Shown here: piece after piece, positions 8,523 to 17,103 of the stretch
How the letters are laid out: every line of letters starts with the position of its first letter
Numbering within the stretch: position 1 is the first letter of the stretch
DNA from: Bacillota bacterium
GTDB lineage: Bacteria; Bacillota; UBA4882; UBA10575
Direction of reading: 5' to 3'
DNA length: 54,034 nt
Assembly (NCBI GenBank): GCA_012839115.1
Contig: DUNX01000096.1
Location: 1-54,034 of the forward strand
The notes under the pieces: model-generated
What the model saw: the letters and a program-made list of their open reading frames with translations, nothing else
What the model was told of the DNA's origin: nothing
Databases searched by the model: none
Translations under genes and position numbers: made by a program

Positions 8523-9116
8523 ATGGAACACTCCAACCCGGCTGGGACGAATACCCGGAAAAATATCATCGAAGCCGCCAGGGAAATTTTCGCCCGTTAT
8601 GGTTTTCGCAAAGCAACAATGGATGATATTGCCCGGGCGGCACGAAAGGGAAAAAGCTCCCTTTATCATTACTTCACAAGTAAAGAAGAGGTCTTCCAGG
8701 AGGTTGTCGAAGGGGAAGCGGCAGAGGTCAAAGCCGAAATTTCCCGGGCGGTCGCTGCAGAAAAAACCCCCCAGGAAAAATTTCGTGCTTATGTGATCAC
8801 GAGGATGACGGCGTTCAAAAGGGTGGCCAACCTTTTCAGTGCATTTAAAGACGAATACTTGGAGAGCTACAGTTTTATTGAACGGTTGCGTGAGAATTAT
8901 AACCGCTATGAGATTGAGACCATTACCAGTATTCTCAAAGAAGGGCTGGAAAGAGGGGCCTTTATCGTGAAGAACCTGGAACTGACGGCTTACGCCATTT
9001 TTACGGCTGCCAAAGGATTGGAATATTCCTGGGCCCTTGAACCCGACATGAGAAAAATTGAGACCAATATCGACAGTCTGCTGGATATCTTTTTTTACGG
9101 CCTGGTCAGAAGGTAA
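8523..9116 (+). CDS. TetR-family transcriptional regulator
   Basis: This is a one-domain repressor of about 197 residues. The N-terminal helix-turn-helix is typical (TRKNIIEAAREIF, then FRKATMDDIARAA and KSSLYHYFTSKEE), followed by a helical ligand-binding region. ATG at 8523 is chosen for its GAGGGGG site 8 bases upstream; in-frame TTG at 8481 and ATG at 8496 lie on the operator and lack a ribosome site. It is first in a run with the MMPL exporter, LolA-like carrier and barrel gene, and probably represses itself and them. The ligand is unknown; relatives beside RND exporters often sense the exported hydrophobic compound or acyl-CoA. Confidence 0.92.
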   Translation: MEHSNPAGTNTRKNIIEAAREIFARYGFRKATMDDIARAARKGKSSLYHYFTSKEEVFQEVVEGEAAEVKAEISRAVAAEKTPQEKFRAYVITRMTAFKRVANLFSAFKDEYLESYSFIERLRENYNRYEIETITSILKEGLERGAFIVKNLELTAYAIFTAAKGLEYSWALEPDMRKIETNIDSLLDIFFYGLVRR

Positions 9117-9134
9117 TTTTTTTTACCGACCATC

Positions 9135-9158
9135 CGACCAATAGACCCGGTTGGTCGA
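9135..9158 (+). promoter_or_regulatory. Inverted-repeat operator before the MMPL gene
   Basis: CGACCAA (9135-9141) and TTGGTCG (9151-9157) form a 7-bp inverted repeat with a 9-base spacer. The right half lies within the 11-mer CGGTTGGTCGA also present upstream of the tetR-type gene. Location in the 91-base gap before the exporter suggests TetR control of an internal promoter. Confidence 0.6.
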
Positions 9159-9207
9159 TTGTTTTATAGATTTGTACGGAGCCAACTTTAATGAAAGGAA
9201 GAGTGGT

Positions 9208-11544
9208 ATGAAGAAACTGGCGAGACAGATTATTGAAAAGAACCGGATAGTTATTGTGCTCTTCATCCTTATCACCCTATTCTTGGGCTTCTTCCTCCGG
9301 AACCTAAAGATTAACCCTGATATTCTCAGCTACTTTCCAAAAAATGACCCGGATGTCCGACTTTTCAACTACCTGGGTGAAGAATACGGCGGCAATTCTT
9401 TGGCTATGATCGTCCTGGAGGCCGGAGATGTCTTCACCACTGAAACCATTGCTGTTATTCATGAACTAACCACCCGGTTACAGCTGGAGCCGGGGGTTGC
9501 TTATGCGACCAGCCTCACCAATACGCTGGATATTAAAACCGACGAATACGGATTTGAAATCGGACGCCTAGTCGACGTGGGTAATTTACCCCGCGGCCCG
9601 GAGGCATTGGCCGCACTAAAAGAGTACACCCTGGCCAAAGAGATGTTCCGCAACAACCTGGTCACAGAGGACGCCACCGCCACGCTTATCATTTGCCGGC
9701 TGCAAACCAACAGCGACCAGGTGGAGACCTGCCGCCGTTTGCAAGAAATTGTTAAAGAGACGGCTCCGGCCATGAAAGTCTATTACGGCGGGATCCCCTT
9801 TATGATCATGGATTTACATAATATGATCACCGATGACCTGAAAATTCTCATCCCCATGGTCAGCATAGTGATCATCTTCATTTTGTACCTTGGCTTCCGC
9901 AAATGGGAAGGAGTGTTTCTACCCCTGCTCTCGGTGGCGGTTAGTCTCATCTGGACTCTTGGGGTCATGAGCTTCTTCAAGATTCCATTATCAATTATCT
10001 CCAATATCATCCCTGTGGTCCTGATCGCCGTGGGCAATGCCTATACCATCCATGTGCTTAGTAAATTCAATGAAACTCGTAACCATGACGGCCTGGCCAA
10101 CGCTTTGCATGAAGTCGGGATCCCGGTCTTCCTGGCCGGCATAACCACGATCGCCGGTTTTATCTCCTTTATTTTCGGCTCATATCTGGTCATGATCCGG
10201 GAATTCGGCGTTTTTGCCGCTCTGGGTGTCCTTTTTGCCCTCCTTATCTCTCTCACCTTGATCCCGGCCTTCCTTGCCCTGAAAAAAAAGGAGCCGGCCC
10301 AGAAGGGCAAAGGAGAGGAGAAAATGGAAAGTCCGGGTATTACCGGGCGCATAACCCGGGGGATTGAAAAACAGGTCATAAAAAGGCCAAAAACCATTAT
10401 TTGCGCAGGTGTCTTCCTGGCTATCCTCGCCCTCACGGGTATCCCCCGGATTAGCCGCCGGGTCAACCTAATCGAATACTTCCAGCCGCAGACCCCAATC
10501 AGGCAGGCGGAAACAATTTTGGAAGAGAAATTTGGCGGTTCCGGTATCATCCAGATTCTAGCCGAAGGAGATATTCAAGACCCCGCAGTTTTGCGGGAGA
10601 TGGAGAAGGTGGAGGAGTTCTTGCTGGCCCAGGAAGATATCCACAGCAGCCAATCCGTTGTCAGCCTGCTCAAAGAGCTTAATCACGCAATGGGTGAAGG
10701 AAAAACCCTCCCGGATACAAAAGGCAAGGTAATGAACGTCTGGTTCCTCCTGGAGGGCGAGGAGGTCATGACCCAGTTGGTCAATGCCGGACGGACGGAA
10801 GCGGTTATTCAGGCAAGAATGACCGGGAGTTTGGAGGCGGCACGCATCCATGAACTGGTCACCTCAGTCAATGAATATACCGCCGGCATCGACCCGGAAC
10901 TGGTCAAATTCAGCCAGACCGGAATGCCGGTCATCTACCGGAACCTGGATCTCTCCATCCTCAAAAGCCAATTCCAGAGCTTAATCTCTGCCGTGCTCCT
11001 GGTCTTCATCATCATGCTCTTCCTCCTTGGTTCACCAGCCGGCGGTTTACTCGGCTTGGTCCCGATCCTTTTCACCCTGGTGCTGGTCTTTGGTTTTATG
11101 GGTTACGGCAAGGTCCCCCTGGATATCGCCACCGTCCTCGTGGCCAGTATCACCATTGGGATCGGTATTGACTATTCCATTCACTTTTTAAGCCGCTACC
11201 GCCAGGAACTGGCGTACGCATCTGCACCCAAGGGTTCACCTGCGGGTGCAGATGCGGGTATACCCAAGAGTGAACCCGCGGGTGCGGAGAGCCGGCCGGT
11301 AGAGGCTGCGGTACGCGCCACTCTAAACACCACCGGCAGGGCAATCCTGATCAACGTCTTCACCGTAGCCTTTGGCTTCCTGGCCCTTATCTTTTGCCAG
11401 CTTGTCCCCATACAACGTTTTGGGATCCTGATCTTCGTCACCATGCTGGGCTCCGGGTTTGGCGCCATCGCCCTTCTCCCCGCAATTTTACTTCTGTGTG
11501 GCGCCCGGTTCCACCTCCGCCCGGTCGCCAGTAAGGAAAATTGA
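9208..11544 (+). CDS. MMPL-family RND exporter (COG1033 type)
   Basis: This is a proton-driven membrane exporter of the RND superfamily, about 778 residues, with the usual duplicated layout: TM1, a large extracytoplasmic domain, TMs 2-6, TM7, a second extracytoplasmic domain, TMs 8-12. ATG at 9208 is preferred (GAAAGGAAGAG upstream) over TTG at 9151, which lies on the operator. COG1033 proteins are typically next to LolA-like proteins, as here, and export lipids or hydrophobic compounds. In the cytoplasmic loop after SRYRQEL there is an unusual Pro/Ala/Gly-rich insertion of about 30 residues encoded by overlapping inverted repeats (11218-11277). The cargo is unknown; an outer-membrane lipid is a reasonable inference. 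Confidence 0.92.
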   Translation: MKKLARQIIEKNRIVIVLFILITLFLGFFLRNLKINPDILSYFPKNDPDVRLFNYLGEEYGGNSLAMIVLEAGDVFTTETIAVIHELTTRLQLEPGVAYATSLTNTLDIKTDEYGFEIGRLVDVGNLPRGPEALAALKEYTLAKEMFRNNLVTEDATATLIICRLQTNSDQVETCRRLQEIVKETAPAMKVYYGGIPFMIMDLHNMITDDLKILIPMVSIVIIFILYLGFRKWEGVFLPLLSVAVSLIWTLGVMSFFKIPLSIISNIIPVVLIAVGNAYTIHVLSKFNETRNHDGLANALHEVGIPVFLAGITTIAGFISFIFGSYLVMIREFGVFAALGVLFALLISLTLIPAFLALKKKEPAQKGKGEEKMESPGITGRITRGIEKQVIKRPKTIICAGVFLAILALTGIPRISRRVNLIEYFQPQTPIRQAETILEEKFGGSGIIQILAEGDIQDPAVLREMEKVEEFLLAQEDIHSSQSVVSLLKELNHAMGEGKTLPDTKGKVMNVWFLLEGEEVMTQLVNAGRTEAVIQARMTGSLEAARIHELVTSVNEYTAGIDPELVKFSQTGMPVIYRNLDLSILKSQFQSLISAVLLVFIIMLFLLGSPAGGLLGLVPILFTLVLVFGFMGYGKVPLDIATVLVASITIGIGIDYSIHFLSRYRQELAYASAPKGSPAGADAGIPKSEPAGAESRPVEAAVRATLNTTGRAILINVFTVAFGFLALIFCQLVPIQRFGILIFVTMLGSGFGAIALLPAILLLCGARFHLRPVASKEN

Positions 11545-11587
11545 AAAAAAGAACGCTAATAATAGAAAGATGAAAGGAGAGAGAGGA

Positions 11588-12337
11588 ATGAAGAAACCGC
11601 TTTTTGTCTTCGGGTTGTTACTCATGCTCCCCGGGTTGCTGTTACCGGCTGCTGCTGCCGGGGGTCTTTCCGCCGAACAAATCATGGAACGTGTTGACCA
11701 GACGGTCAGCGCCCCCCGGGACCAGGAATTCCACGTAAAACTGGTGATTACCGACGCTAAAGGGAATGAAAGCCACCGGGAGATGGTGATGATGCAGAAA
11801 GGAAACGACCGGCGGATGGTGAAATTCACCGCCCCGCCGGAACAAAGGGGTATTGCCTTCCTTTCCCTGCCCGGCGGCATGACCTATCTCTACCTGCCGG
11901 CTTACAAGCAAACCCGGCGCATCGCCTCGCATGTCCGTAACCAGAAATTTGCCGGGACCGACTTCTCCTATGAAGATATGGAAGCCCGGAAATACAGTGC
12001 TGACTGGAAGGCGATACTACTGGCGGAAGAAGACGGTCTCTACCGTTTAGAGTTGACACCGAAAGAAAAGACCGTAACCGACTATGGGCGGTTAATCGTG
12101 GAGGTCAAGGCTGATATCTTCTTCCCGGTCAAGATTGAATTCTTCGATCAGGCCAACCGGCAACGGAAAGTGATGGTCCAGGAGAAATTGGAACAGATTA
12201 ACGGTTACTGGATAGCAAAGGAAGCCGAGATGAAGGATTTGCAGGCCGGTACTTCTTCGAAGATGTTCTTTACTGAAGTGAAATTCGACAGCGGCCTTGC
12301 GGATGATATCTTTACCGAACGTTACCTGACCCGTTGA
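11588..12337 (+). CDS. LolA-like periplasmic lipid carrier
   Basis: This is an exported protein of about 249 residues with a signal peptide ending near PAAAAG. The rest resembles the outer-membrane lipoprotein-sorting protein family (COG2834, LolA/LolB fold): SAEQIMERVDQ, then strands with RRMVKFTAPPEQRGIAFL and the LPAYKQTRRI segment, ending in FTERYL. ATG at 11588 follows AAAGGAGAGAGAGGA; the longer frame from 11459 overlaps the MMPL gene and is rejected. It most likely shuttles a lipid-like cargo from the MMPL exporter across the periplasm to the outer membrane. It is not the housekeeping LolA, since no LolCDE is nearby. Confidence 0.88.
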   Translation: MKKPLFVFGLLLMLPGLLLPAAAAGGLSAEQIMERVDQTVSAPRDQEFHVKLVITDAKGNESHREMVMMQKGNDRRMVKFTAPPEQRGIAFLSLPGGMTYLYLPAYKQTRRIASHVRNQKFAGTDFSYEDMEARKYSADWKAILLAEEDGLYRLELTPKEKTVTDYGRLIVEVKADIFFPVKIEFFDQANRQRKVMVQEKLEQINGYWIAKEAEMKDLQAGTSSKMFFTEVKFDSGLADDIFTERYLTR

Positions 12338-12351
12338 AAGGAGTGGGGAAA

Positions 12352-13722
12352 ATGAAACGGTTAACGGTTACGCTGTTGCTCATCGTGTTTTCGGCGGTCA
12401 TGGCGGCCGGAACCTACAGTACATGCGCGCACGCGCAATTGACTTGGCAGGGCAGTTTTGCCGGCGACTACCGTTTGTACTTGGAGAATGAGCAAAAATT
12501 CTCCCATGCCGCCCACCGGCTTACCCTTCTGCCCGAAGCCCGGCTGGGACCGGCCAAATTTGCCGGTGAGTTCTGGCTTAATCTCCAGGGACGACCTGCG
12601 GTGGCCGATCCTTCCGGGCTTGGCGTTTACGAGAGTATTTTCCCTTGGAACCTCGAAGTTCGCGAAGCCTATGTGGAGATCTACGATTTTCCCCTGGACC
12701 GGATGGATTTCCGGGCCGGGCGGCAACTCGTCCCCTGGGGCACAGGGGATATGATCAGCCCCACCGACAATATCAACCCCCTAGACCTGGCGGACTTTAA
12801 GGATTTCGGCCGGCGCCTGGGTTCCGACGTCCTGCAGTTCACCTGGTACCCGGGGCCTGTGACGGTAACCGCCGTCTATGTTCCGGTCTTCACCCCGGCC
12901 CGCCTCCCCGCCGGGTGGATGGATCTCTTTTTACCGGCGGAACTGGCTGGTCTGAGTGAAGAGAAGATTACAGTCAACCTCCCGGCCGCCGCTTTGCAGG
13001 AATCCGCCTTCGGCATAAAGTTAGCCGGGCGAATCGACGGGTACGATCTCACCATGAGCTATCTGGACGGCCGGTACGACCTGCCCGCAGCCAAAGAGGT
13101 CCGGGGGAAAATTGAAGAGATCACCAATCCCATGAACCCCTTGGAAAATCTAATCCTGGAGGAGGTTTCGCTCTTCTTCCCCCGCCGCCGTGTCTTAGGG
13201 GTTGACTTCGCCGGGGAATTGGGCAACGCCGGGATTTGGGCCGAAGCGGCGGTCTTCTTCCCGGAAAAAGTGACCACAGTGGCAAAGATCGAACTGCCGC
13301 CCATGTTACCCCCCGGGCAACCCCAAGAAACCGTAACCCTGGATAAACCCTACACCAAATACCTGATTGGTACGGATTACACCTTCCCCGGCGGGACCTA
13401 CCTTAATCTCCAATTCCTCCACGGGTTCCCCCACGAACGGGGTGCGGAAGAACTCGAGGATTACCTTGTCTTTGCTTTAGAAAAAACCGTCATGAACGGG
13501 CGGGTAAAAATCACCCCCTTGGCCGGTCTCCTGGCAATCCGGGATTTGAATAATTTCCGCAAGAACCACGCCTTTGTCCTCGCCCCGGAAGTCAGTTGGT
13601 ATCCGGTGGACGGTGCGGAACTTACTTTGGGGGTCAATTGGATCGAATGCGCCGGCGACTCCCTCTTCAGCCGCTTCCAGGAGGATGATGAGGTTTATCT
13701 GAAATTGAAATACAGTTTCTAG
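12352..13722 (+). CDS. Predicted outer-membrane beta-barrel protein
   Basis: This is an exported protein of about 456 residues with a signal peptide (cleavage near AHA-QL). The body is rich in alternating polar/apolar strands with Tyr/Trp/Phe belts. The last residues, VYLKLKYSF, match the C-terminal beta-signal recognised by the Bam machinery. It shares features with the DUF1302-like barrels found beside MMPL and LolA-like genes. ATG at 12352 follows AAAGGAGTGGGGAAA; TTG at 12334 is rejected. It directly follows the LolA-like gene and is the presumed outer-membrane end of that export route. Exact family is unsure, but the outer-membrane assignment is well supported by the signal peptide, strand pattern and terminal Phe. 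Confidence 0.8.
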   Translation: MKRLTVTLLLIVFSAVMAAGTYSTCAHAQLTWQGSFAGDYRLYLENEQKFSHAAHRLTLLPEARLGPAKFAGEFWLNLQGRPAVADPSGLGVYESIFPWNLEVREAYVEIYDFPLDRMDFRAGRQLVPWGTGDMISPTDNINPLDLADFKDFGRRLGSDVLQFTWYPGPVTVTAVYVPVFTPARLPAGWMDLFLPAELAGLSEEKITVNLPAAALQESAFGIKLAGRIDGYDLTMSYLDGRYDLPAAKEVRGKIEEITNPMNPLENLILEEVSLFFPRRRVLGVDFAGELGNAGIWAEAAVFFPEKVTTVAKIELPPMLPPGQPQETVTLDKPYTKYLIGTDYTFPGGTYLNLQFLHGFPHERGAEELEDYLVFALEKTVMNGRVKITPLAGLLAIRDLNNFRKNHAFVLAPEVSWYPVDGAELTLGVNWIECAGDSLFSRFQEDDEVYLKLKYSF

Positions 13723-13783
13723 TTTTCTTTACCCCCGCATTGCTAGTTTTCTCTACTCCGCTTTACCCGCCCCATAGTTACTA

Positions 13784-13811
13784 AACGCCGGTGGCTAATG
13801 CCACCGGCGTT
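13784..13811 (+). terminator. Stem-loop at the end of the MMPL operon
   Basis: A perfect 12-bp stem (13784-13795 and 13800-13811) has a TAAT loop. It ends transcription of the barrel gene only weakly if at all, because no T-run follows; it could stabilise the 3' end. Confidence 0.5.
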
Positions 13812-13872
13812 ATGCTCCTCTGTGCGCAAGAAAATTCCCTTTCCAATCTTGACATTTTGTTTGCATAATTTA

Positions 13873-13901
13873 TTGAATAAATTTGGCTTTTATGATAAAA
13901 T
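13873..13901 (+). promoter_or_regulatory. Promoter of the AbrB-type gene
   Basis: TTGAAT (13873-13878), a 17-base spacer and TAAAAT (13896-13901) precede the ATG at 13942. A perfect TTGACA at 13849 lies just upstream but has no well-placed -10. Confidence 0.5.
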
Positions 13902-13941
13902 TTACACACTTGTCAAGAATATCATTACCGGATGTGATCAC

Positions 13942-14115
13942 ATGGAAAAAATAACGGTATTACCGGGTTTTCAGATCACCATCCCACGGGAGATCCGGAA
14001 GAAATTCCGGTTGCAGCCAGGCCAAGAAGTGCGCATAATTCTTGTTGAAGACCGGATTGAGATTGTCCCCGTCAAGCAGGAAGAAGAATCCCAGGAAGCA
14101 ATGGCCCGGGAATAA
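13942..14115 (+). CDS. Small SpoVT-AbrB domain protein
   Basis: A protein of 57 residues made of one swapped-hairpin AbrB/MazE DNA-binding domain: a strand with ITVLPGFQITIPREIRKKF, then the LQPGQEVRI turn and IEIVP strand. An acidic/Gln tail follows. Such short proteins act as transition-state regulators or as antitoxins. No toxin gene is adjacent (the next gene is rpsI on the other strand), so a regulator role is more likely. It has its own promoter and a strong bidirectional terminator. Confidence 0.85.
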   Translation: MEKITVLPGFQITIPREIRKKFRLQPGQEVRIILVEDRIEIVPVKQEEESQEAMARE

Positions 14116-14134
14116 AACCTTGGCGCCTGCGGAT

Positions 14135-14170
14135 AAAAAATCCCCTGCCAATAAAGGGAGGGGATTTTTT
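14135..14170. terminator. Bidirectional terminator between abrB-type gene and rpsI
   Basis: A-run, a stem with arms 14135-14146 and 14159-14170, and a T-run serve both strands. It separates the plus-strand AbrB-type gene from the converging ribosomal protein operon. Confidence 0.85.
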
Positions 14171-14194
14171 TGTCTCTTTTGCCAACTTGATATT

Positions 14195-14605
14195 TTAACG
14201 CTTGGAGAATTGCGGGGCTTTACGGGCTTTTTTCAAACCGTACTTCCGGCGTTCTTTGACCCGCGGGTCCCGGGTAAGAAAACCCGCCTGTTTTAAAACC
14301 GTCCGGAATTCCGGATCCACCTGCAACAAAGCACGGGCAATCCCGTGTCTGACCGCTCCTGCCTGGCCACTCAGGCCTCCACCCCTGACCTGGGCGTACA
14401 CATCATATTTGTCACCGGTACCCGTTTTCTCCAACGGTTGCCGGACTAAAACCTCTAAAACTTTGCGGCCAAAAAAATCACCGGCATCGGTATTATTCAC
14501 CACAACCCTGCCTTTACCGGGGACCATCCAAACCTTGGCCACAGCGGTCTTTCTTCTCCCAGTACCGTAATAATCCGCCTTCAACTTAGGCGCTTTTTTT
14601 GCCAC
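14195..14605 (-). CDS. rpsI: 30S ribosomal protein S9
   Basis: The S9 protein contacts the P-site tRNA through its basic C-terminal tail. About 136 residues, with the family opening [14 protein letters not shown], the central [19 protein letters not shown] and the tail ending FSKR. GTG at 14605 is preferred, since AAAGG lies 7 bases upstream; TTG at 14611 is possible. It lies 75 bases after rplM, the usual bacterial rplM-rpsI pair. Confidence 0.98.
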   Translation of the reverse strand: MAKKAPKLKADYYGTGRRKTAVAKVWMVPGKGRVVVNNTDAGDFFGRKVLEVLVRQPLEKTGTGDKYDVYAQVRGGGLSGQAGAVRHGIARALLQVDPEFRTVLKQAGFLTRDPRVKERRKYGLKKARKAPQFSKR

Positions 14606-14680
14606 CGCCAAACCTTTCCCTCCCTTCGTCTATTCTAACCCTCTATATTAAAATCGCATAAATCCCGCCAGTGTTTAGAG

Positions 14681-15091
14681 TCAAGCCTCGATTGTCAACT
14701 GCTCCGGCTGTTGCGCAAGATGAGGATGTTCCGGGCCCCGGTAAACCTTGAGTTTTTTTATCATTTTCCGGCCCAACCGGTTATCAGGTAACATCCCACG
14801 CACGGCTTTTGTAAAAACCAGCTCCGGTTTTTTCTGCAGCAAAATCCGGTATGAAGTGACTTTTAACCCCCCAGGGTACCCGGAATGGGTGATGTGCTTC
14901 TTTTGCTCAATTTTCCTTCCAGTCAGGACCACCTTTTCGGCATTGACGACAATCACATAATCGCCAACATCAATGTGCGGACTGTAAGACGGTTTATGCT
15001 TTCCCCGGAGGATCTTCGCTACTTCACTGGCGATCCGTCCCAAAGCTTTCCCTTTGGCGTCCACCACATACCATTTTTTCTGGGTTGTCAA
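14681..15091 (-). CDS. rplM: 50S ribosomal protein L13
   Basis: The L13 protein is an early assembly protein of the large subunit. 136 residues, slightly shorter than the usual 142-148. It shows [37 protein letters not shown] and the [13 protein letters not shown] motif. The start is TTG with AGGAGG about 10 bases upstream. It is transcribed from a strong promoter whose -35 lies at the very end of the upstream GalT-like gene. Confidence 0.98.
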   Translation of the reverse strand: MTTQKKWYVVDAKGKALGRIASEVAKILRGKHKPSYSPHIDVGDYVIVVNAEKVVLTGRKIEQKKHITHSGYPGGLKVTSYRILLQKKPELVFTKAVRGMLPDNRLGRKMIKKLKVYRGPEHPHLAQQPEQLTIEA

Positions 15092-15166
15092 TTGCCCCTA
15101 ACCTCCTATTCTTCGGTCTTCCCAATTAGCCGGGGACCGGTTCTCTCTAGTAATACCAACTTATAC

Positions 15167-15196
15167 ATTATAACAAAAGAAACCGCCAGTGGTCAA
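15167..15196 (-). promoter_or_regulatory. Promoter of rplM-rpsI
   Basis: On the minus strand, TTGACC (15196-15191) and a perfect TATAAT (15172-15167) are 18 bases apart. A leader of about 70 bases follows before the TTG start; I could not confirm an L13-type leader RNA in it. Confidence 0.75.
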
Positions 15197-16275
15197 TATT
15201 TTATTCGTTTTATCTTTTCTGCAACCCAAAAGGGATCGGAAGTAATGACACTGGCGGCATAGAGCTCCATCGCCCCAATGTCGGATGTGCGGACGGCCGG
15301 ATTCCCCCGGTCAACCATGCGGATTATTGCCGGAAATCCTCCCCAGTCTTCGGCTGTCTTGCCTAAGGGGGGGAGCAGGAAAGCCAGGTTAAAACTCCGG
15401 CAGGAGATGGCCCGGTACCCCTCAACCACCCGGGCGGCGGCTTCGTATAATGCCGGTCCCGGTTCCCTGGAAAAAAGAAAAACCTCCTTTTCCTTAACTG
15501 GTGTTAAATAAGCAAAACCTTTGACCGTCCCCCATCTCCAGGCCAGCCCGACCGCCTTGTGCACCCGGTATAGATCCTCAAAATATCCGGAGCCGTATCT
15601 TTCCCTGTAAGTAACCATCGCCCGGCGCAAAGCCTCCACCTTGGGATAGTGCATTTCCCGGGCTACCGTGGCCTGGGCATGGCCGTGAATTATGGAGGCG
15701 CCGCTCTTCCAAAGGCAGTTCCAGAGGAAAAAGAAATACTTCGCCGCCGGGTCCTGTTCCCGCACCAGATCCGCCCACCGGCGGGCGGTAATAAACGCAT
15801 CGACCACAGCGTCTCTGGAAACCGCCAGGGGGTTATGTTCGTCAAAAATAATGACCGCGTGGTGACAGTCGTATTTGGCGATATTGCTTGCGGTTAGACA
15901 ATACCTGCCGCGGACCCGCCCAAAAGTATCGGCCGGAGTTTGTTGCTCCGGATGGCAAAATGGGCCGCCTTCGGCCCGGACGATCTCTTCCAGGACCGGG
16001 CCGGCGGTTTTTCCTTCCACCGGGCGGGCGGCCCGGAGCCGGTTGAAAAGGGCGCCTTCCAGGGTTACCAGGTTGGTGACCCTGATAATTTCCTGGTTTT
16101 TGACATGATCCACCGGTCCAAACCTCTTCCCGATCCATTCATCCATTTCCGGCGGGGGAAGAACCCGGCCGGTACCGGTGGTTACTTGAAAAATCCCCGT
16201 GAAAAGCTCCCGGTCTTCCCTGCCCAACTCCGCCACAAGCCGCGGCAGGGCCGTAATAGTCCTTTCCTCCGGCAA
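15193..16275 (-). CDS. GalT-like nucleotidyltransferase of the HIT superfamily
   Basis: A protein of 360 residues related to galactose-1-phosphate uridylyltransferase. The active-site motif is HGHAQ at residues 197-201, where GalT has HPHxQ; the middle His is the likely nucleotidylated residue. Before it are WNCLWKSGASIIHGH and NPLAVS segments. No galK or galE gene is near, and the C-terminal part differs from classical GalT, so the sugar phosphate substrate is uncertain. It could be an ADP-glucose phosphorylase-like or other HIT transferase. It starts with TTG after AGGAAGG. Its 3' end carries the rplM promoter. Confidence 0.75.
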   Translation of the reverse strand: MPEERTITALPRLVAELGREDRELFTGIFQVTTGTGRVLPPPEMDEWIGKRFGPVDHVKNQEIIRVTNLVTLEGALFNRLRAARPVEGKTAGPVLEEIVRAEGGPFCHPEQQTPADTFGRVRGRYCLTASNIAKYDCHHAVIIFDEHNPLAVSRDAVVDAFITARRWADLVREQDPAAKYFFFLWNCLWKSGASIIHGHAQATVAREMHYPKVEALRRAMVTYRERYGSGYFEDLYRVHKAVGLAWRWGTVKGFAYLTPVKEKEVFLFSREPGPALYEAAARVVEGYRAISCRSFNLAFLLPPLGKTAEDWGGFPAIIRMVDRGNPAVRTSDIGAMELYAASVITSDPFWVAEKIKRIKY

Positions 16276-16476
16276 AAAAATCTTCCTTCCTCTTTACCGG
16301 TATCCGGTACAGTCGTACGCATTACTTGCACGCGATTCTGCGCTTTTGCGGGACGGGCGTACGTGTGTGACGCGGTATAGTTCTTTCCCGCTACTTCTAT
16401 AAGGTTGCACGATACAGGAGAAAACGGCCGGGACGGATACACCCGGAGATACACCCGGACTGTCTCCCCGTCTTTG

Positions 16477-17094
16477 CTAAGGCCCGCCGGGTGATACTGC
16501 CGCCCGCAAGACCCGGTAACCGCCTTTTAGCGCCACCAACTCAACGGTGGCGAAGACCTTCTCCAACTCCCGGAAATAACTCTTGGCCCCTTGAGCGGTC
16601 CGGATCACCGTCCAGAAACTCCCGCGGGGACGAAGCCTCGCGGCGGCCTGGCAAAATAAACCCAGGACAGTAGCTTTTCCCGTCCTGAGCGGTGGGTTAC
16701 AGGCGATCAAATCGAAGGTTTGGGACGGCCATGGTACAAACCCTTCCCCTTCTTTGATACAGACATTTGCCAGCCCGTTCCGGGCCGCATTTTTGGTAGC
16801 CAAGGCTATGGCGCGTTTATTGGGATCGCTCATAAAAACCCGGACTTTCGGCAATTCGGCGGCGATGACCAGCCCGATGACCCCGTAACCGCAACCCAGA
16901 TCGAGAGGCGCCCGGACACCGGAAAGGACCAGGTTCTCCAGTAATAACCTGGTCCCGGGGTCAACCCGCTGCCGGGAGAAAACTCCGGCGCCGGTTAGAA
17001 ATGTAAATTCCCGGCCCCGCAGGCGGGTGGTGAAGGAGCCGGGTTTAAAATCGGAATTGGGATCCGCCGTATAATAATGCTCACTCATGACCAT
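16477..17094 (-). CDS. Class I SAM-dependent methyltransferase, RsmC/YbxB-like
   Basis: A protein of about 205 residues with the Rossmann methyltransferase fold: motif I LDLGCGYGVIG (about residue 65), the acidic DPNKRA after strand 2, and motif IV CNPPLRTGK. The NPP motif and the N-terminal HYYTADPNS opening are those of the RsmC family, which modifies 16S rRNA guanine 1207 at N2. It is the one-domain Firmicutes form. The start may be ATG at 17094 or 17088; neither has a strong ribosome site, so coupling to the upstream membrane protein, whose stop is 9 bases away, is likely. Confidence 0.85.
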   Translation of the reverse strand: MVMSEHYYTADPNSDFKPGSFTTRLRGREFTFLTGAGVFSRQRVDPGTRLLLENLVLSGVRAPLDLGCGYGVIGLVIAAELPKVRVFMSDPNKRAIALATKNAARNGLANVCIKEGEGFVPWPSQTFDLIACNPPLRTGKATVLGLFCQAAARLRPRGSFWTVIRTAQGAKSYFRELEKVFATVELVALKGGYRVLRAAVSPGGP

Positions 17095-17103
17095 GACGCC
17101 CGT

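Noticed and set aside
13784-13811. Full Rho-independent terminator after the barrel gene
   Set aside because: The stem is strong, but no T-run follows; kept only as a stem-loop with moderate confidence.
13942-14115. AbrB-type protein as antitoxin of a toxin-antitoxin pair
   Set aside because: No toxin-like gene on either side; the next gene is rpsI on the other strand beyond a terminator.
15092-15160. Possible ribosomal protein L13 leader RNA
   Set aside because: A leader of suitable size exists, but I could not align it with the known leader structure.
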